Shown here: positions 37,201-45,714 of the stretch, piece by piece
Layout of the letters: every line of letters begins with the position of its first letter
Position numbering within the stretch: the first letter of the stretch is position 1
Assembly (NCBI RefSeq): GCF_005869935.1
Contig: NZ_SZQF01000001.1
Coordinates: 868,001 to 932,000 of the forward strand
DNA length: 64,000 nucleotides
Reading direction: 5' to 3'
Origin: Winogradskyella algicola
GTDB taxonomy: Bacteria; Bacteroidota; Bacteroidia; Flavobacteriales; Flavobacteriaceae
The notes under the pieces: generated by a model
Database searches by the model: none
The model's input: only the letters and a program-made list of their open reading frames with translations
What the model was told of the DNA's origin: nothing
Position numbers and translations under genes: made by a program

Positions 37201-39497
37201 CTGGTGATCCCACGCTTTCAGTACCATTGGCTACAGCGTCTTATCCAGATACTTCTGCCAATGACGGACAATCTTATGATGTAGAATTGGCTGCTTTTAG
37301 TACCATCGGTAATGCCAATAACGCTGTAGCAACTAATGCGCTTGGCGGTGATTTAATGGATACGCCAAATATTGGCTCTCCAGGTAATGCTTTAGCTACT
37401 GGCACACCAGTAGAATTAGAGTTTTCTGAAGTGTTTGCCTCAGTGGCAGAAAATGCTGGTAACATCGTTATTACCGTTTCTATTTCTGAAGCACCTGCAA
37501 CTGATGTTACTGTTGAAGTAGCTCTTATGGCTGGTGGGACTGCTACAGAAGGTACAGACTTTAATTTATCTGCTCCACAAACCTTAACATTTCCAATGGG
37601 AATTACAGACGACCAAACCGTTACCATTCCTATAATAGATAATACAGATGATGGTAGCGATCTTTATTTTGTGCTAGGTCTTCAGAACCCTACAGATGCC
37701 TCTTTAGGAAGTGAATCGCTATTTTCGGTCTATATTCTAGACGATGATACTGTAGTACCTGCTGAAGATACCACTGCTTTAGATGCTAATTACCTAGCTA
37801 GCTACACCGTTGATCCAACTGGAACAGCCGAAATTACGGCTTATGATCCAGCTTCTCAGCGTTTATTTGTAACCAACGACTCTAGTATAGAGGTCTTGGA
37901 TTTTTCTGATCCAAGTAATATTACTGCTATAAGTTCAATTAGTCTTCCTCCAAATACAGATGGTGTTCAAAGTGTTGCTGTAAGCAATGGTATTCTGGCC
38001 GCTGCTGTGGCTGCTGATCCTGCCACTGATCCAGGATTTGTAATATTTTCAGATATTGATGGGAACAACTCGGTTACTGTGACTGTTGGAAGTTTGCCTG
38101 ATATGATCACCTTCACACCAGATGGTACTAAATTGTTATCAGCAAACGAAGGTGAACCAAATGATGATTATTCGATAGATCCAGAAGGCAGTATTTCTGT
38201 TATAGACGTTACTGGTGGTTTGGCAGGTATTAATCAAAGTGCAGTGACAAATATAAATTTCAATGCTTTCGATTCTCAGTTGGCAAACCTGTTGGCGAAT
38301 GATGTAAGAATATTTGGGCCTGGCGCAACAGTATCTCAGGATTTAGAGCCAGAATACATCACGGTTTCAGACGATAACATGATGGCGTATGTTGCGCTCC
38401 AGGAAAACAATGCAATGGCGACAGTAGATTTGAACACAAACACTGTTGTTAGTGTTACTTCATTCGGATTGAAAGACCACAGCTTGGTAGTAAATTCTTT
38501 AGATACTAGCGATGAAACCGATTTTATCTTTAATGCCTCTTGGCCAATTTTCGGTATGTACATGCCAGATGCAATAGATTACTTCAATGTTGGCGGTACA
38601 GGTTATATCATTACGGCTAATGAAGGTGATGCTAGGGAGTATGCTACTTATGAAGAGGAGCGTAAACTTGATGATAGCGATTATACTTTAGATGCTGCTG
38701 TTTTTAGCAATTCAGCCATTTTAGCTTTAGAAACTAATCTTGGTGATATCAATATTTCCAATGCTTCGGGTAACACAGATGGTGATGCTGAGTTTGAGGA
38801 AATTCATGTCTATGGTGGTCGTTCTTTTAGTATATTCAACGCGAGTACTGGAGCTATTGTTTCTGATAGCGGTAATGATTTTGAGGTCATCACTGCAGCG
38901 CATCCAACATATGGTGCTATTTTCAACGCGAGTAATAGTAACAACGGTTTCAAAAACCGAAGCGACAATAAAGGCCCTGAGCCAGAAGGCGTCATTGTTG
39001 AGGAAATCAACGGTAGTTACTATGCGTTTGTATTGTTGGAGCGAATAGGTGGTGTTATGATATATGATGTCACAATCCCGTCAGCACCCGTTTTTATCCA
39101 GTATCTTAATAGCAGAGATGCTATCGCTGGTGGTCAAGAAGGCGGTGACTTAGGCCCAGAAGGTATTGTTTTTGTGAATGAAAATGACAGCCCAACAGGT
39201 ACGGCTCTTATTGTTGTCTCTAATGAAGTAAGTGCTACACTTTCTATTTATTCTTTGGATAATGTAACTTTAGGTTTGGAAGAATACAACCACAATAACA
39301 ACTTTAGTATGTTCCCTAATCCTACAAACACAAGAGTTAATTTCAGTAAAGTTGATGATTATAAACTTTATGACTTTTCTGGTCGTTTGGTTAAACAGGT
39401 TAAAAACTCTTCATCCGTAACTGTTGAAGATTTAGCATCAGGAATATATATGATTAATAATTCAAAAGGATTATCTAAAAAACTAATAGTGAAATAA
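34299..39497 (+). CDS. Giant T9SS-secreted 5'-nucleotidase-like / choice-of-anchor I protein
   Basis: 1732-residue secreted protein. Order: signal peptide (1-26); metallophosphoesterase-type domain (about 30-300) with TSGDLIIPG, AFGNHEFDQG, ILLAHMQS and VIVAGGSNTRM; 5'-nucleotidase C-terminal domain (about 390-600, SLKNGGGLRTEIG); two tandem lamin-tail-like domains (about 672-854 and 855-1038); a Calx-beta domain (about 1043-1155); a choice-of-anchor I/esterase-like propeller (about 1165-1650, with NEGEPNDDYSIDPEGSISVI and ANEGDAREY); and a T9SS sorting domain (SMFPNPTNTRVNFS, ending KKLIVK). Likely an extracellular phosphohydrolase for phosphorus scavenging. The SDVDG and GGSNT variants of the metal motifs look typical of this subfamily rather than inactivating. 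Confidence 0.88.
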   Translation: MKKNTLSKIKGFTLILFLVSSAVSVAQNFELQLLHYSDVDGNEESALDAVDEFSALINYFQNDPNYGSNTLTVTSGDLIIPGPRFYAAENTTVRSLSGSNEPGHLDIAFANAFGVDASAFGNHEFDQGPGELFDAAFSSESSNGVTFPGSTFPWLASNIDFSADGDFSGVIGADGENISNLSSQVAKYALATVNGETIGIVGAVVPSFPDITSLGSLTISPMPGSSVAQLAAEIQISVDALEALGVNKIILLAHMQSISIEKQLATLLDGVDVIVAGGSNTRMGDSNDTLFSNTLVTDNAFSEPYPFQTSDASGNPVLVVNVDGDYKYLGRLVVEFDINGVIDITALDNTLNGAYPANESFINAIGATPNSTVVALRDAVQGVISAQYNNIVGYSSVYLDGRRSQVRTQETNLGNLTADANLWYANLLNPLTDAPVDVSLKNGGGLRTEIGSALLPAGSNDPNDIVFSPPANNGVSEGHLRATLRFDNGLVRLTLTADELVDIIEHGLAQVAPGATPGRFPQVGGMSFVYNPNQPAGNRLVSLVVDRGDTNPMNDVVVVENGINVAPTGTTFNMVTLNFLANGGDSYPFAALSAPNRINYYSGTGFGETVDFPDADLANDPGFNGTFSYTGSEQDAVAEFMSTFHPDNTSAYDLAETSADLDTRIVIAQPNLEVTEIFSGQSGTDLTEDWFEIHNTGSAAWVSGTDSDLFYDDESADATTADLIQGISDIQPGERVIILITDNAAGEVANFSTVWSEVVDLTGIEIGFTDGSGLGGGGDAVTLWLGDPLTTSPITIASYPDTSANDGQSYDLELAAFSIVGNASNATVTQALGGSANDVPNIASPGNVLPTDPVFTITEIFPGQEGDDLTADWFEIRNDGAVAWTSGVNDDLFYDDESADATTADLIQGISSIPAGGYAIVLVTDNAGGEVSTFINIWSEVLDLFGVAIGFTDGAGLGGGGDAVNIWSGDPTLSVPLATASYPDTSANDGQSYDVELAAFSTIGNANNAVATNALGGDLMDTPNIGSPGNALATGTPVELEFSEVFASVAENAGNIVITVSISEAPATDVTVEVALMAGGTATEGTDFNLSAPQTLTFPMGITDDQTVTIPIIDNTDDGSDLYFVLGLQNPTDASLGSESLFSVYILDDDTVVPAEDTTALDANYLASYTVDPTGTAEITAYDPASQRLFVTNDSSIEVLDFSDPSNITAISSISLPPNTDGVQSVAVSNGILAAAVAADPATDPGFVIFSDIDGNNSVTVTVGSLPDMITFTPDGTKLLSANEGEPNDDYSIDPEGSISVIDVTGGLAGINQSAVTNINFNAFDSQLANLLANDVRIFGPGATVSQDLEPEYITVSDDNMMAYVALQENNAMATVDLNTNTVVSVTSFGLKDHSLVVNSLDTSDETDFIFNASWPIFGMYMPDAIDYFNVGGTGYIITANEGDAREYATYEEERKLDDSDYTLDAAVFSNSAILALETNLGDINISNASGNTDGDAEFEEIHVYGGRSFSIFNASTGAIVSDSGNDFEVITAAHPTYGAIFNASNSNNGFKNRSDNKGPEPEGVIVEEINGSYYAFVLLERIGGVMIYDVTIPSAPVFIQYLNSRDAIAGGQEGGDLGPEGIVFVNENDSPTGTALIVVSNEVSATLSIYSLDNVTLGLEEYNHNNNFSMFPNPTNTRVNFSKVDDYKLYDFSGRLVKQVKNSSSVTVEDLASGIYMINNSKGLSKKLIVK
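36312..37409 (+). repeat. Tandem 549-bp duplication inside the 5'-nucleotidase-like gene
   Basis: Two units starting at 36312 and 36861 (549 bp, 183 codons each) encode near-identical lamin-tail-like domains. They share DLFYDDESADATTADLIQGI and SYPDTSANDGQSYD. DNA divergence is visible at many third positions, so the duplication is not recent. Confidence 0.8.
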
Positions 39498-39516
39498 AAG
39501 ATAAATTTATAAACCG

Positions 39517-39540
39517 AAGCCTCATCAATTGATGAGGCTT
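39517..39540. terminator. Terminator after the 5'-nucleotidase-like gene
   Basis: Perfect palindrome with AAGCCTCATC arms (39517-39526 with 39531-39540), followed by a run of T. Strong rho-independent signal. Confidence 0.88.
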
Positions 39541-39569
39541 TTTTTATTTTTACGTATTAAGATTAATAG

Positions 39570-40568
39570 ATGTTTACAAAAGATCCACTACAGATAATTG
39601 CATTTCAAGGCTATGGTACTGATACGCATTTCTATGCACGTGGTAGAGCTTTAGAAGATGAGTCTATTGATCTAGAAAATCAAAATACTTGGCACCTTAT
39701 CGTTAATACTTGGAAACGTTTTGAAACAGATGAAATTAAAAACGTAGAGGTAAGTATTAAATTATCTAACGGAATAACTCTTAAAGGGGAAACGGATAGA
39801 GATGGCTATTATAAGATCGAAGCAAACCTGACTGATCTATCAAAACTAACCAATGATGAGGATTGGCTTTCGTTTGAGCTTTCCTACAGCGATGAAAATA
39901 TTAAAAGGAAAATACAAAACGATAACAGGTTTCCTGGTGAAATATTAATTCCTTCAATCATAGCGCAGTTTGGTGTTGCTAGCGATATAGATGATACTAT
40001 TTTACATACTGGTGTAGTTAGTACTTTAAAATGGAAAGTTATTTATAACTCAGTATTTAAACACGCGAAAAATCGAATTCCTCTAGAAGGTGCCGCAGAT
40101 TTTTATCACAAATTACATAGAGGTGCATCTGGTAAAAATACTAATCCAATATTTTATGTGAGCCATAGTCCATGGAATTTATATCGCTATTTGGAATTGT
40201 TTTTGAGACAGCACAACTTTCCAAAAGGGCCAATTCTATTAAGAAATTTTAGTAATCTACTACGAAAACAACCCCAAAATCAAAAACCACAAAAGCAAAG
40301 AGAAATCCTAAATTTATTAAATACTTATCCAAGTTTGCCTTTTATTTTAATTGGAGATAGTGGTGAACACGATCCTGATATTTATATGGAAATAGCAGAA
40401 GAATTTCCTGAAAGAATTTTAGCTATTTACCTAAGAAGTGTAAAGCATAAAAAGAAAATGCTTAGAGTAAAAGCTCTTTTTGAGAATTATAAAACCACCA
40501 AAGTTTTATTGGTAGAAAGTAGTGCTCAAGCCATTGAACATGCCAGAGAAAACGGTTTTATAGCTTAA
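39570..40568 (+). CDS. App1-family phosphatase (DUF2183)
   Basis: 332-residue protein of the App1/DUF2183 family, whose yeast member is a phosphatidate phosphatase. The HAD-like motif DxDxT is D139/D141/T143 in ASDIDDTILHTG. Further blocks are FYVSHSPWNLYRYLELFLRQ and FILIGDSGEHDPDIY. No signal peptide is visible, so it is cytoplasmic or membrane-peripheral. Its stop codon overlaps the stop of the convergent deoxynucleoside kinase gene by 4 bp. Substrate in bacteria is uncertain. Confidence 0.88.
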   Translation: MFTKDPLQIIAFQGYGTDTHFYARGRALEDESIDLENQNTWHLIVNTWKRFETDEIKNVEVSIKLSNGITLKGETDRDGYYKIEANLTDLSKLTNDEDWLSFELSYSDENIKRKIQNDNRFPGEILIPSIIAQFGVASDIDDTILHTGVVSTLKWKVIYNSVFKHAKNRIPLEGAADFYHKLHRGASGKNTNPIFYVSHSPWNLYRYLELFLRQHNFPKGPILLRNFSNLLRKQPQNQKPQKQREILNLLNTYPSLPFILIGDSGEHDPDIYMEIAEEFPERILAIYLRSVKHKKKMLRVKALFENYKTTKVLLVESSAQAIEHARENGFIA

Positions 40569-41179
40569 AATAAACCGTTAATTTCTGCATCAATTTTATT
40601 GATGATGCCTCCTAAATCTTCAGGATTGGCAACAAAATCTAGATTGTCTACATCTATAATTAATAAGTTACCCTTATCGTATTTTGAAATCCATGCTTCG
40701 TAACGTTCATTTAGTCGGCTTAGGTAGTCTATACTAATAGTGTTTTCATAATCACGACCACGTTTATGGATTTGCGCCACCAAATTAGGAATAGAACTTC
40801 TTAAATAGATCAATAAGTCTGGCCCTTTCACAAAAGATTCCATCAATTCAAATAGAGAAGAATAATTCTCAAAATCGCGATTGGTCATTAAACCCATGGC
40901 ATGTAGGTTAGGAGCAAAAATATGAGCATCTTCATAGATGGTTCTATCTTGAATAATGTCTTTGCCACTATTTTGAATCTGGTTTATTTGACGAAATCTA
41001 CTATTAAGAAAATACACTTGTAAATTGAAACTCCAACGCTCCATTTGGTTGTAAAAATCGTCTAAGTAAGGGTTGTCAACAACGTCCTCTAATTGAGCTT
41101 CCCATTTATAATGTTTTGCTAACATTTTAGTCAACGTCGTCTTTCCGGCTCCTATATTTCCAGCAATGGCAAAATGCAT
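40565..41179 (-). CDS. Deoxynucleoside kinase
   Basis: Phosphorylates deoxynucleosides in the salvage pathway. 204 residues with the P-loop GNIGAGKTTLTKML (7-20), the substrate-binding EDVVDNPYLDDFY, the DRS-like motif in QDRTIYEDAHIFA, and the lid region KRGRDYENTISIDYLSRLNE. It lies 3 bp after a propeller-like secreted protein gene on the minus strand. Substrate base preference (dA/dG versus dC/dT) cannot be assigned. It fits with the CNT nucleoside transporter elsewhere in the window. Confidence 0.92.
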   Translation of the reverse strand: MHFAIAGNIGAGKTTLTKMLAKHYKWEAQLEDVVDNPYLDDFYNQMERWSFNLQVYFLNSRFRQINQIQNSGKDIIQDRTIYEDAHIFAPNLHAMGLMTNRDFENYSSLFELMESFVKGPDLLIYLRSSIPNLVAQIHKRGRDYENTISIDYLSRLNERYEAWISKYDKGNLLIIDVDNLDFVANPEDLGGIINKIDAEINGLF

Positions 41180-41182
41180 AAT

Positions 41183-41965
41183 TTATTGTAGTTTAAGTTG
41201 GTACTGACGTAGAGTTTCGTCGTGGTAAATATACAAGGTTTCATTGGTTACCAAAAACTGACTTATTAACAAATTTGGATGTTCAATCGGTTTTATTTCA
41301 TCACTGTTTTTTGATAATAAAAAGAGATTATTTTCTTTTCTTAGAACTAAATGTGCTTTACTAAACGCTAAACTTGTGTAGCCATTATTTGGGTGTTTTG
41401 CTATTAAACTTCCAAAATAATTATAGATATAAAGATATTTTTCGGTGAGCATGTAACAATTGTTATAGTCACTTTTTAAATCCAAAACTTCAGATTGTAC
41501 TGGAACCGTTTTTTGTTTGATTTTATTGGTTTTATAATCGTATAATTCTAGTTGTTGTAAATCCTGATTAAAAATCCAAAGCGTATTATCGTAGCCTGTA
41601 GAAACAAAGCTGACATTCTTATAATTTTGAAGTGTGTTGAAGTCTACTTTAAAGATTTCAGCTAAACGATTATCTAATATCACAACTGTATTAAAATCCT
41701 TGTAAAATAAATTAATCTTTAATGGATTAAAAGTATTAGCTGTTGTGATTTCGCCTAGTTGAAAATTGGCATACGTAATTGTAGTGTCCTTTGTTTTTTT
41801 GTTAAAAGTATTGTCGTTAGAAGCGTAATATAAAGTACTGAAAGTGTCTATCCCAAAAACAGATTTGACCTTGATTTTGGTTGAATCTTTAATCTGCATC
41901 TGTACTTTATCTTGGGCGCAGAGCGTAAGACTGAATAGAAAAAGAAAATAAATTAAATGCTTCAT
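41183..41965 (-). CDS. Secreted beta-propeller-like protein of unknown function
   Basis: 260 residues with a signal peptide (MKHLIYFLFLFSLTLCAQ). The mature part has repeated short beta blocks (LYDYKTNKIKQ, YIYNYFGSLIAKHP, SFVSTGYDNTLWIFNQ) consistent with a WD40/YncE-like propeller. No catalytic motif or sorting domain is visible. The deoxynucleoside kinase gene begins only 3 bp downstream, so the two are translated together, though no functional link is evident. I do not recognise a named family. Confidence 0.7.
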   Translation of the reverse strand: MKHLIYFLFLFSLTLCAQDKVQMQIKDSTKIKVKSVFGIDTFSTLYYASNDNTFNKKTKDTTITYANFQLGEITTANTFNPLKINLFYKDFNTVVILDNRLAEIFKVDFNTLQNYKNVSFVSTGYDNTLWIFNQDLQQLELYDYKTNKIKQKTVPVQSEVLDLKSDYNNCYMLTEKYLYIYNYFGSLIAKHPNNGYTSLAFSKAHLVLRKENNLFLLSKNSDEIKPIEHPNLLISQFLVTNETLYIYHDETLRQYQLKLQ

Positions 41966-42101
41966 ATAAGATAGAAAAATACAAAAATTGCACCAATGAT
42001 TGTATTATTCTGAACTACTTTCAGAATCTTTTTAAATTAGATGGTTTAAGAATTAATAGAGATGCTGAAATTTATTCGGTAAGAGAAAAAAGTATAAGGT
42101 C

Positions 42102-42785
42102 TTAATCAGTAAGTTTATAACCAAATCCGCGAACATTTATAATTTGCAAGTTCTCGTCTTTTTTGAGTTTTTTTCGGAGCTTGGTGATAAAAACATCCAT
42201 ACTTCTGGCAGAGAAAAAATCATCTGTTCCCCAAAGCTTATTTAAAATAAGTGAACGGTCTAAAACTTTGTTTTTGTTTTTTATAAGATGAAATAATAAA
42301 TGCGCTTCTCTATGTGTAAGTTGTATAGCTTCATCGTTTTCAAAGTAAAGTTGTTGTTTCGGGAAATCAAAGGTGTATTTGCCAATGATTAAATTTTCGG
42401 AAGTTTTTTGAACTTTAGTGCGATTAAGAAGATTGTGAATTCTTACGATAAGCTCTTCCATGCTAAAAGGTTTCTTTAGATAGTCATTTCCTCCAATAGA
42501 AAATCCCTCTACGACATCTGCTGTTTGTGATTTTGCAGTCAGGAAAATAATAGGAATAGCATCGTCAATGGCTCTGATGTCTTTAGCCAAAGTAAAGCCA
42601 TCCTTTTTTGGCATCATAACATCGAGAACTAAAATTTCTGGATGCTCTGACTGATATTTTTCAAAGGCTTTTTCACCATTATCGCAAAGTAGCACTTCAA
42701 AATCTCTGGTTTCTAGACTTTCCTTTATAATTTGCCCTAACGCAGCTTCATCTTCGGCAAGAAGTAGTTTTATTTTTTCAGCCAT
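42102..42785 (-). CDS. OmpR/PhoB-type response regulator
   Basis: 227-residue DNA-binding response regulator. The receiver domain has acidic pocket residues in LLAEDE, phosphoacceptor D55 (ILVLDVMMPK), Thr in IIFLTAKS, and Lys in YLKKPFS. The C-terminal winged helix (about 130-227) has LTHREAHLLFHLIKNKNKV and VFITKLRKKLKK. The gene overlaps the histidine kinase gene by 8 bp. Such regulators bind direct repeats with 10-11 bp period, which matches the GTTAAC array 1.5 kb upstream in the divergent promoter. Confidence 0.95.
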   Translation of the reverse strand: MAEKIKLLLAEDEAALGQIIKESLETRDFEVLLCDNGEKAFEKYQSEHPEILVLDVMMPKKDGFTLAKDIRAIDDAIPIIFLTAKSQTADVVEGFSIGGNDYLKKPFSMEELIVRIHNLLNRTKVQKTSENLIIGKYTFDFPKQQLYFENDEAIQLTHREAHLLFHLIKNKNKVLDRSLILNKLWGTDDFFSARSMDVFITKLRKKLKKDENLQIINVRGFGYKLTD

Positions 42786-44277
42786 TTGGTACTGTAATTT
42801 TAAAGGTTGTTAGATCTTTACTTAAGTTTATATCAATGCTTCCACCATGTTTTTCAATGATAGATTTGGTGTAGTATAACCCAATGCCAAACCCTTTAAC
42901 ATCGTGCGTATTACCTTTAGGTATACGATAGAATTTTTCAAAAATACGTTCTTTATTAGCTTTAGATAAGGTGTTGCCATTGTCTGAAAATAAAATTTCG
43001 AAACTTTTTTCCTTCGGAATTAAATCCACAGAAATAATGTTACCTCCATATTTAACAGCATTATCTAGAATATTATTTAGAGCATTTTCAAAATGAAACA
43101 CATCAATAGTTGCTTCTAGGTGTTCAACCTTAAGACTTGTGTTAAATTCTTTATCAGGAAACTGAATTTTATAACGTTTGGTTAGGTCGTAGAGAAGTGT
43201 TACAATATCTATCGATTCTTTGTTGAGTTCTAATTTGTTACTGTCTAATGTGGCAGTTTCTAATAATTTTTCAACCATAAGATTCAGCTTTTCTAATTGC
43301 TGAGAAGACATGTTTACATAGTTTTTGGTTTTTTCTTTGTCTTCAATAGCATTAAAGTTGCTAATACTTTCCAAAGCTACTCCTATAGTAGCAATAGGTG
43401 TTTTAAACTCGTGAGTAATATTGCTTATCAGGTCGTTCTTTACTTCAGCTAATTGTTTTTGGTGTTTTATAATTTTTAGAAGATAAAAAAGACTACTTAT
43501 TACAGCAGCAATTAATAATGCCGAAATAAGAATACCTACCAAACTTCTTTTTAAGACTAGTTTAGTTTCATTAGTAAAACTAATATCTAGTTGACTTCCT
43601 TTTGGTAAAAAAGTAGATTTAGATGAGGTGTAAAGCTTGTTTTTAAAATTAGTTATTGAGTCTTTGCTTTTCTCTTTTTTAAAATGTAAATCATAATCTA
43701 TGTATAGCTTCTTTCTCAGAAATTCTTGTTTAACCAAGCTGTCTAATTCAAGAAGATTCAAGCTATCATTGTTTATAGATATAACGATTTTTTTGGTCAG
43801 AATTTCAAATTCTGAAATATCTTTAATGTTTTTATCCTTCTTAATACTGTCTAACTTCTTTTTAAAATCTTCTGCTTTAGATGGTTTTATCTGCTCATCT
43901 ATAACTTTAGACATAGAGTCTGCCTTAGTGCCTGTTAGTACAGTTACACCTTCAATGTCATTAATATCAATCTGGTCTAGTTGTTTAAATCCAAAAGAGT
44001 CTTTATCGATATTTTTTAAAAATGTTTCAATATCTCCTCCCTCTTTTAAAGGGTTTTTTTGTTTTTCGCCCTCTAGGAAAATTCCAACTGTAGAGCGTTC
44101 TGCAATAGCTGCATAATAGTCATCCACAGCCTTGTCTAAACTTATCTGAACCTCATTAATAAGCTGTTGCTTATTAGATTGGTAGTTTTTGTAATTCCAA
44201 AAAATCTGTATCCCAATTGTAACTGTTATTACTGCTACAATGGTGTACAAAATCCATTTATATCTTTTATCGTTCAT
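42778..44277 (-). CDS. Membrane sensor histidine kinase
   Basis: 499-residue kinase of a two-component system. TM1 is about residues 10-27, a large periplasmic sensor region spans about 30-243, and TM2 is about 246-268. The phosphoaccepting H289 lies in SNITHEFKTPIATIG. The ATPase domain has NILDNAVKYGG, FSDNGNTL, FYRIPKGNTHDVKGFGIGLY and KHGGSID. The periplasmic domain is rich in Lys/Asp and matches no family I recognise. First gene of the operon; divergent from the small secreted protein and GLPGLI genes, which are likely targets. Confidence 0.94.
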   Translation of the reverse strand: MNDKRYKWILYTIVAVITVTIGIQIFWNYKNYQSNKQQLINEVQISLDKAVDDYYAAIAERSTVGIFLEGEKQKNPLKEGGDIETFLKNIDKDSFGFKQLDQIDINDIEGVTVLTGTKADSMSKVIDEQIKPSKAEDFKKKLDSIKKDKNIKDISEFEILTKKIVISINNDSLNLLELDSLVKQEFLRKKLYIDYDLHFKKEKSKDSITNFKNKLYTSSKSTFLPKGSQLDISFTNETKLVLKRSLVGILISALLIAAVISSLFYLLKIIKHQKQLAEVKNDLISNITHEFKTPIATIGVALESISNFNAIEDKEKTKNYVNMSSQQLEKLNLMVEKLLETATLDSNKLELNKESIDIVTLLYDLTKRYKIQFPDKEFNTSLKVEHLEATIDVFHFENALNNILDNAVKYGGNIISVDLIPKEKSFEILFSDNGNTLSKANKERIFEKFYRIPKGNTHDVKGFGIGLYYTKSIIEKHGGSIDINLSKDLTTFKITVPNG

Positions 44278-44317
44278 ACTTCAAAAGTAAATGTAAAAAA
44301 CTAGTTAGCATTAATCG

Positions 44318-44343
44318 GTTAACACACGTTAACACTAGTTAAC
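44318..44343. promoter_or_regulatory. Three GTTAAC boxes at exact 10-bp spacing
   Basis: GTTAAC occurs at 44318-44323, 44328-44333 and 44338-44343 in the divergent region between the histidine kinase and the small secreted protein genes. Ten-bp phased direct repeats suit tandem binding of an OmpR/PhoB-type response regulator, plausibly the one encoded next door. A -7-like GATATTTG (44365-44372) follows toward the plus-strand genes. Confidence 0.65.
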
Positions 44344-44403
44344 TCAAATAACAAAACTAAGTCTAGATATTTGTGGTGTATTAATCAATTAAAAACAACA
44401 GTT

Positions 44404-44772
44404 ATGTTTAAAAATGTATTAACGTGCTTAGCATTAGTATTAGTAACATTAGGATTTAGTCAGAATCCACAAAACGAAAAGATCGGCAATTTATCACAAA
44501 CAAAAATTACTAATTTAGAAGTAGTCGTTACAGTAGATTCTGCAAAAGACATTGAAAAAACTTTTAAAGTAGAAGACATTAAAGAAATTTTGAACGCGTC
44601 TGATCCTAATGAAGAAATTTCATTTAGCCTGGTTTGTAATAGAACTAAAATGTCCAACGGAAAAAAAGCTACAATGACCTATAAAATTGAAGGTAATTCT
44701 AACGAACCAGAAGAATTTTTATCTTTAGTTTCAAAACTAAGATCATCAGCAATTAAATATTACAATAATTAA
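44404..44772 (+). CDS. Small secreted protein at the head of the GLPGLI operon
   Basis: 122 residues from the ATG at 44404, which opens a signal peptide (MFKNVLTCLALVLVTLGFSQ). An upstream TTG at 44371 is less likely. The mature protein has alternating beta/alpha character (ITNLEVVVTVDSAKDIEKTF, VEDIKEIL) and one Cys; no family is recognised. Only 11 bp separate it from the first GLPGLI gene, so it belongs to that operon and probably works with those proteins in the periplasm. Confidence 0.75.
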   Translation: MFKNVLTCLALVLVTLGFSQNPQNEKIGNLSQTKITNLEVVVTVDSAKDIEKTFKVEDIKEILNASDPNEEISFSLVCNRTKMSNGKKATMTYKIEGNSNEPEEFLSLVSKLRSSAIKYYNN

Positions 44773-44783
44773 ATCAATCAAAA

Positions 44784-45626
44784 ATGACCACAATCATTAG
44801 AGTTGTAGTTTTGGCGTTAACGGCTGTTTTTACGGCTGTTAATGCACAAGACTTTCAAGGTGTTGCAACATACAAGACGCAGCGACAAGTAGATATTAAG
44901 CTAGACAGTACAAAGATGAATGATGAAATGCATCAGAAAATGATAGCTATGATGAAGAAGCAATTTCAAAAGACATTCACACTTAGTTTCAATAAAGAAG
45001 AATCTGTCTACAAGCAAGAAGAAGCGTTAGACAAACCAAATGTTGGTTCTGGGTTTAATATTCAAATTATGGGAACAGGAGGTTCAGATATTTTATATAA
45101 GAATACCAAAAATCAGCGTTTTGTTGATCAAAAAGACACTTTTGGAAAAATCTTTTTAGTTAAAGATAGTATAGAGGGTATTGAATGGAAACTAGGTTCT
45201 GAAACTAAGTATATTGGAGAATACCAATGTTACAAGGCAACATACACTAAGATGGTAGAAAAACCAAGAGTAGTTTTTAATAGTGAAAATGAAGAAGAGG
45301 GAGAGAAAGAACCTGAAATGGAAGAACGAACAGTTACAGCTTGGTATACACCTCAAATACCAGTTAACAACGGTCCAGATAATTACCAGGGGCTTCCTGG
45401 TCTAATTTTAGAAGTCCATGACGGTAAATTAACCATAGTGTGCAGTAAAATTGTACTAAATCCAAAAGATAAAATTGATATTAAAGAACCTGAGAAAGGT
45501 AAGGTGGTCAATCAAAAGAAGTACGAAGAAATCATGGATAAAAAAGCCAAAGAAATGATGGAGAGGTTTAGGCCAAGAAAGGGAAGAGATAATGGGGAGA
45601 GTATCGAAATTAGGATAGGTGGCTAA
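44784..45626 (+). CDS. GLPGLI family protein, copy 1
   Basis: 280-residue exported protein (signal peptide to about VNAQ, residue 22). It carries the family hallmark YQGLPGLILEV, followed by the conserved CSKIVLNPKD block, and upstream WKLGSETKYIGEYQCYKATY. The function of this Bacteroidota family is unknown. It shares the layout DFQG...FNKEES...GLPGLI...Arg-rich tail with the next two genes, so the three are paralogues by tandem duplication. A probable periplasmic or surface role beside the beta-barrel receptor is inferred from context. Confidence 0.9.
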   Translation: MTTIIRVVVLALTAVFTAVNAQDFQGVATYKTQRQVDIKLDSTKMNDEMHQKMIAMMKKQFQKTFTLSFNKEESVYKQEEALDKPNVGSGFNIQIMGTGGSDILYKNTKNQRFVDQKDTFGKIFLVKDSIEGIEWKLGSETKYIGEYQCYKATYTKMVEKPRVVFNSENEEEGEKEPEMEERTVTAWYTPQIPVNNGPDNYQGLPGLILEVHDGKLTIVCSKIVLNPKDKIDIKEPEKGKVVNQKKYEEIMDKKAKEMMERFRPRKGRDNGESIEIRIGG

Positions 45627-45714
45627 ATACTTGTCAATGTTAATTTTATGGTAAAGCGACATATTTTGTTTGATTAAATAATATATTCGTTAAACAAAAT
45701 TTAAAATCGATATC

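Noticed and set aside
40565-40568. Overlap of stop codons between the App1-type and deoxynucleoside kinase genes
   Set aside because: A 4-bp convergent overlap of stop codons is common and carries no clear functional message.
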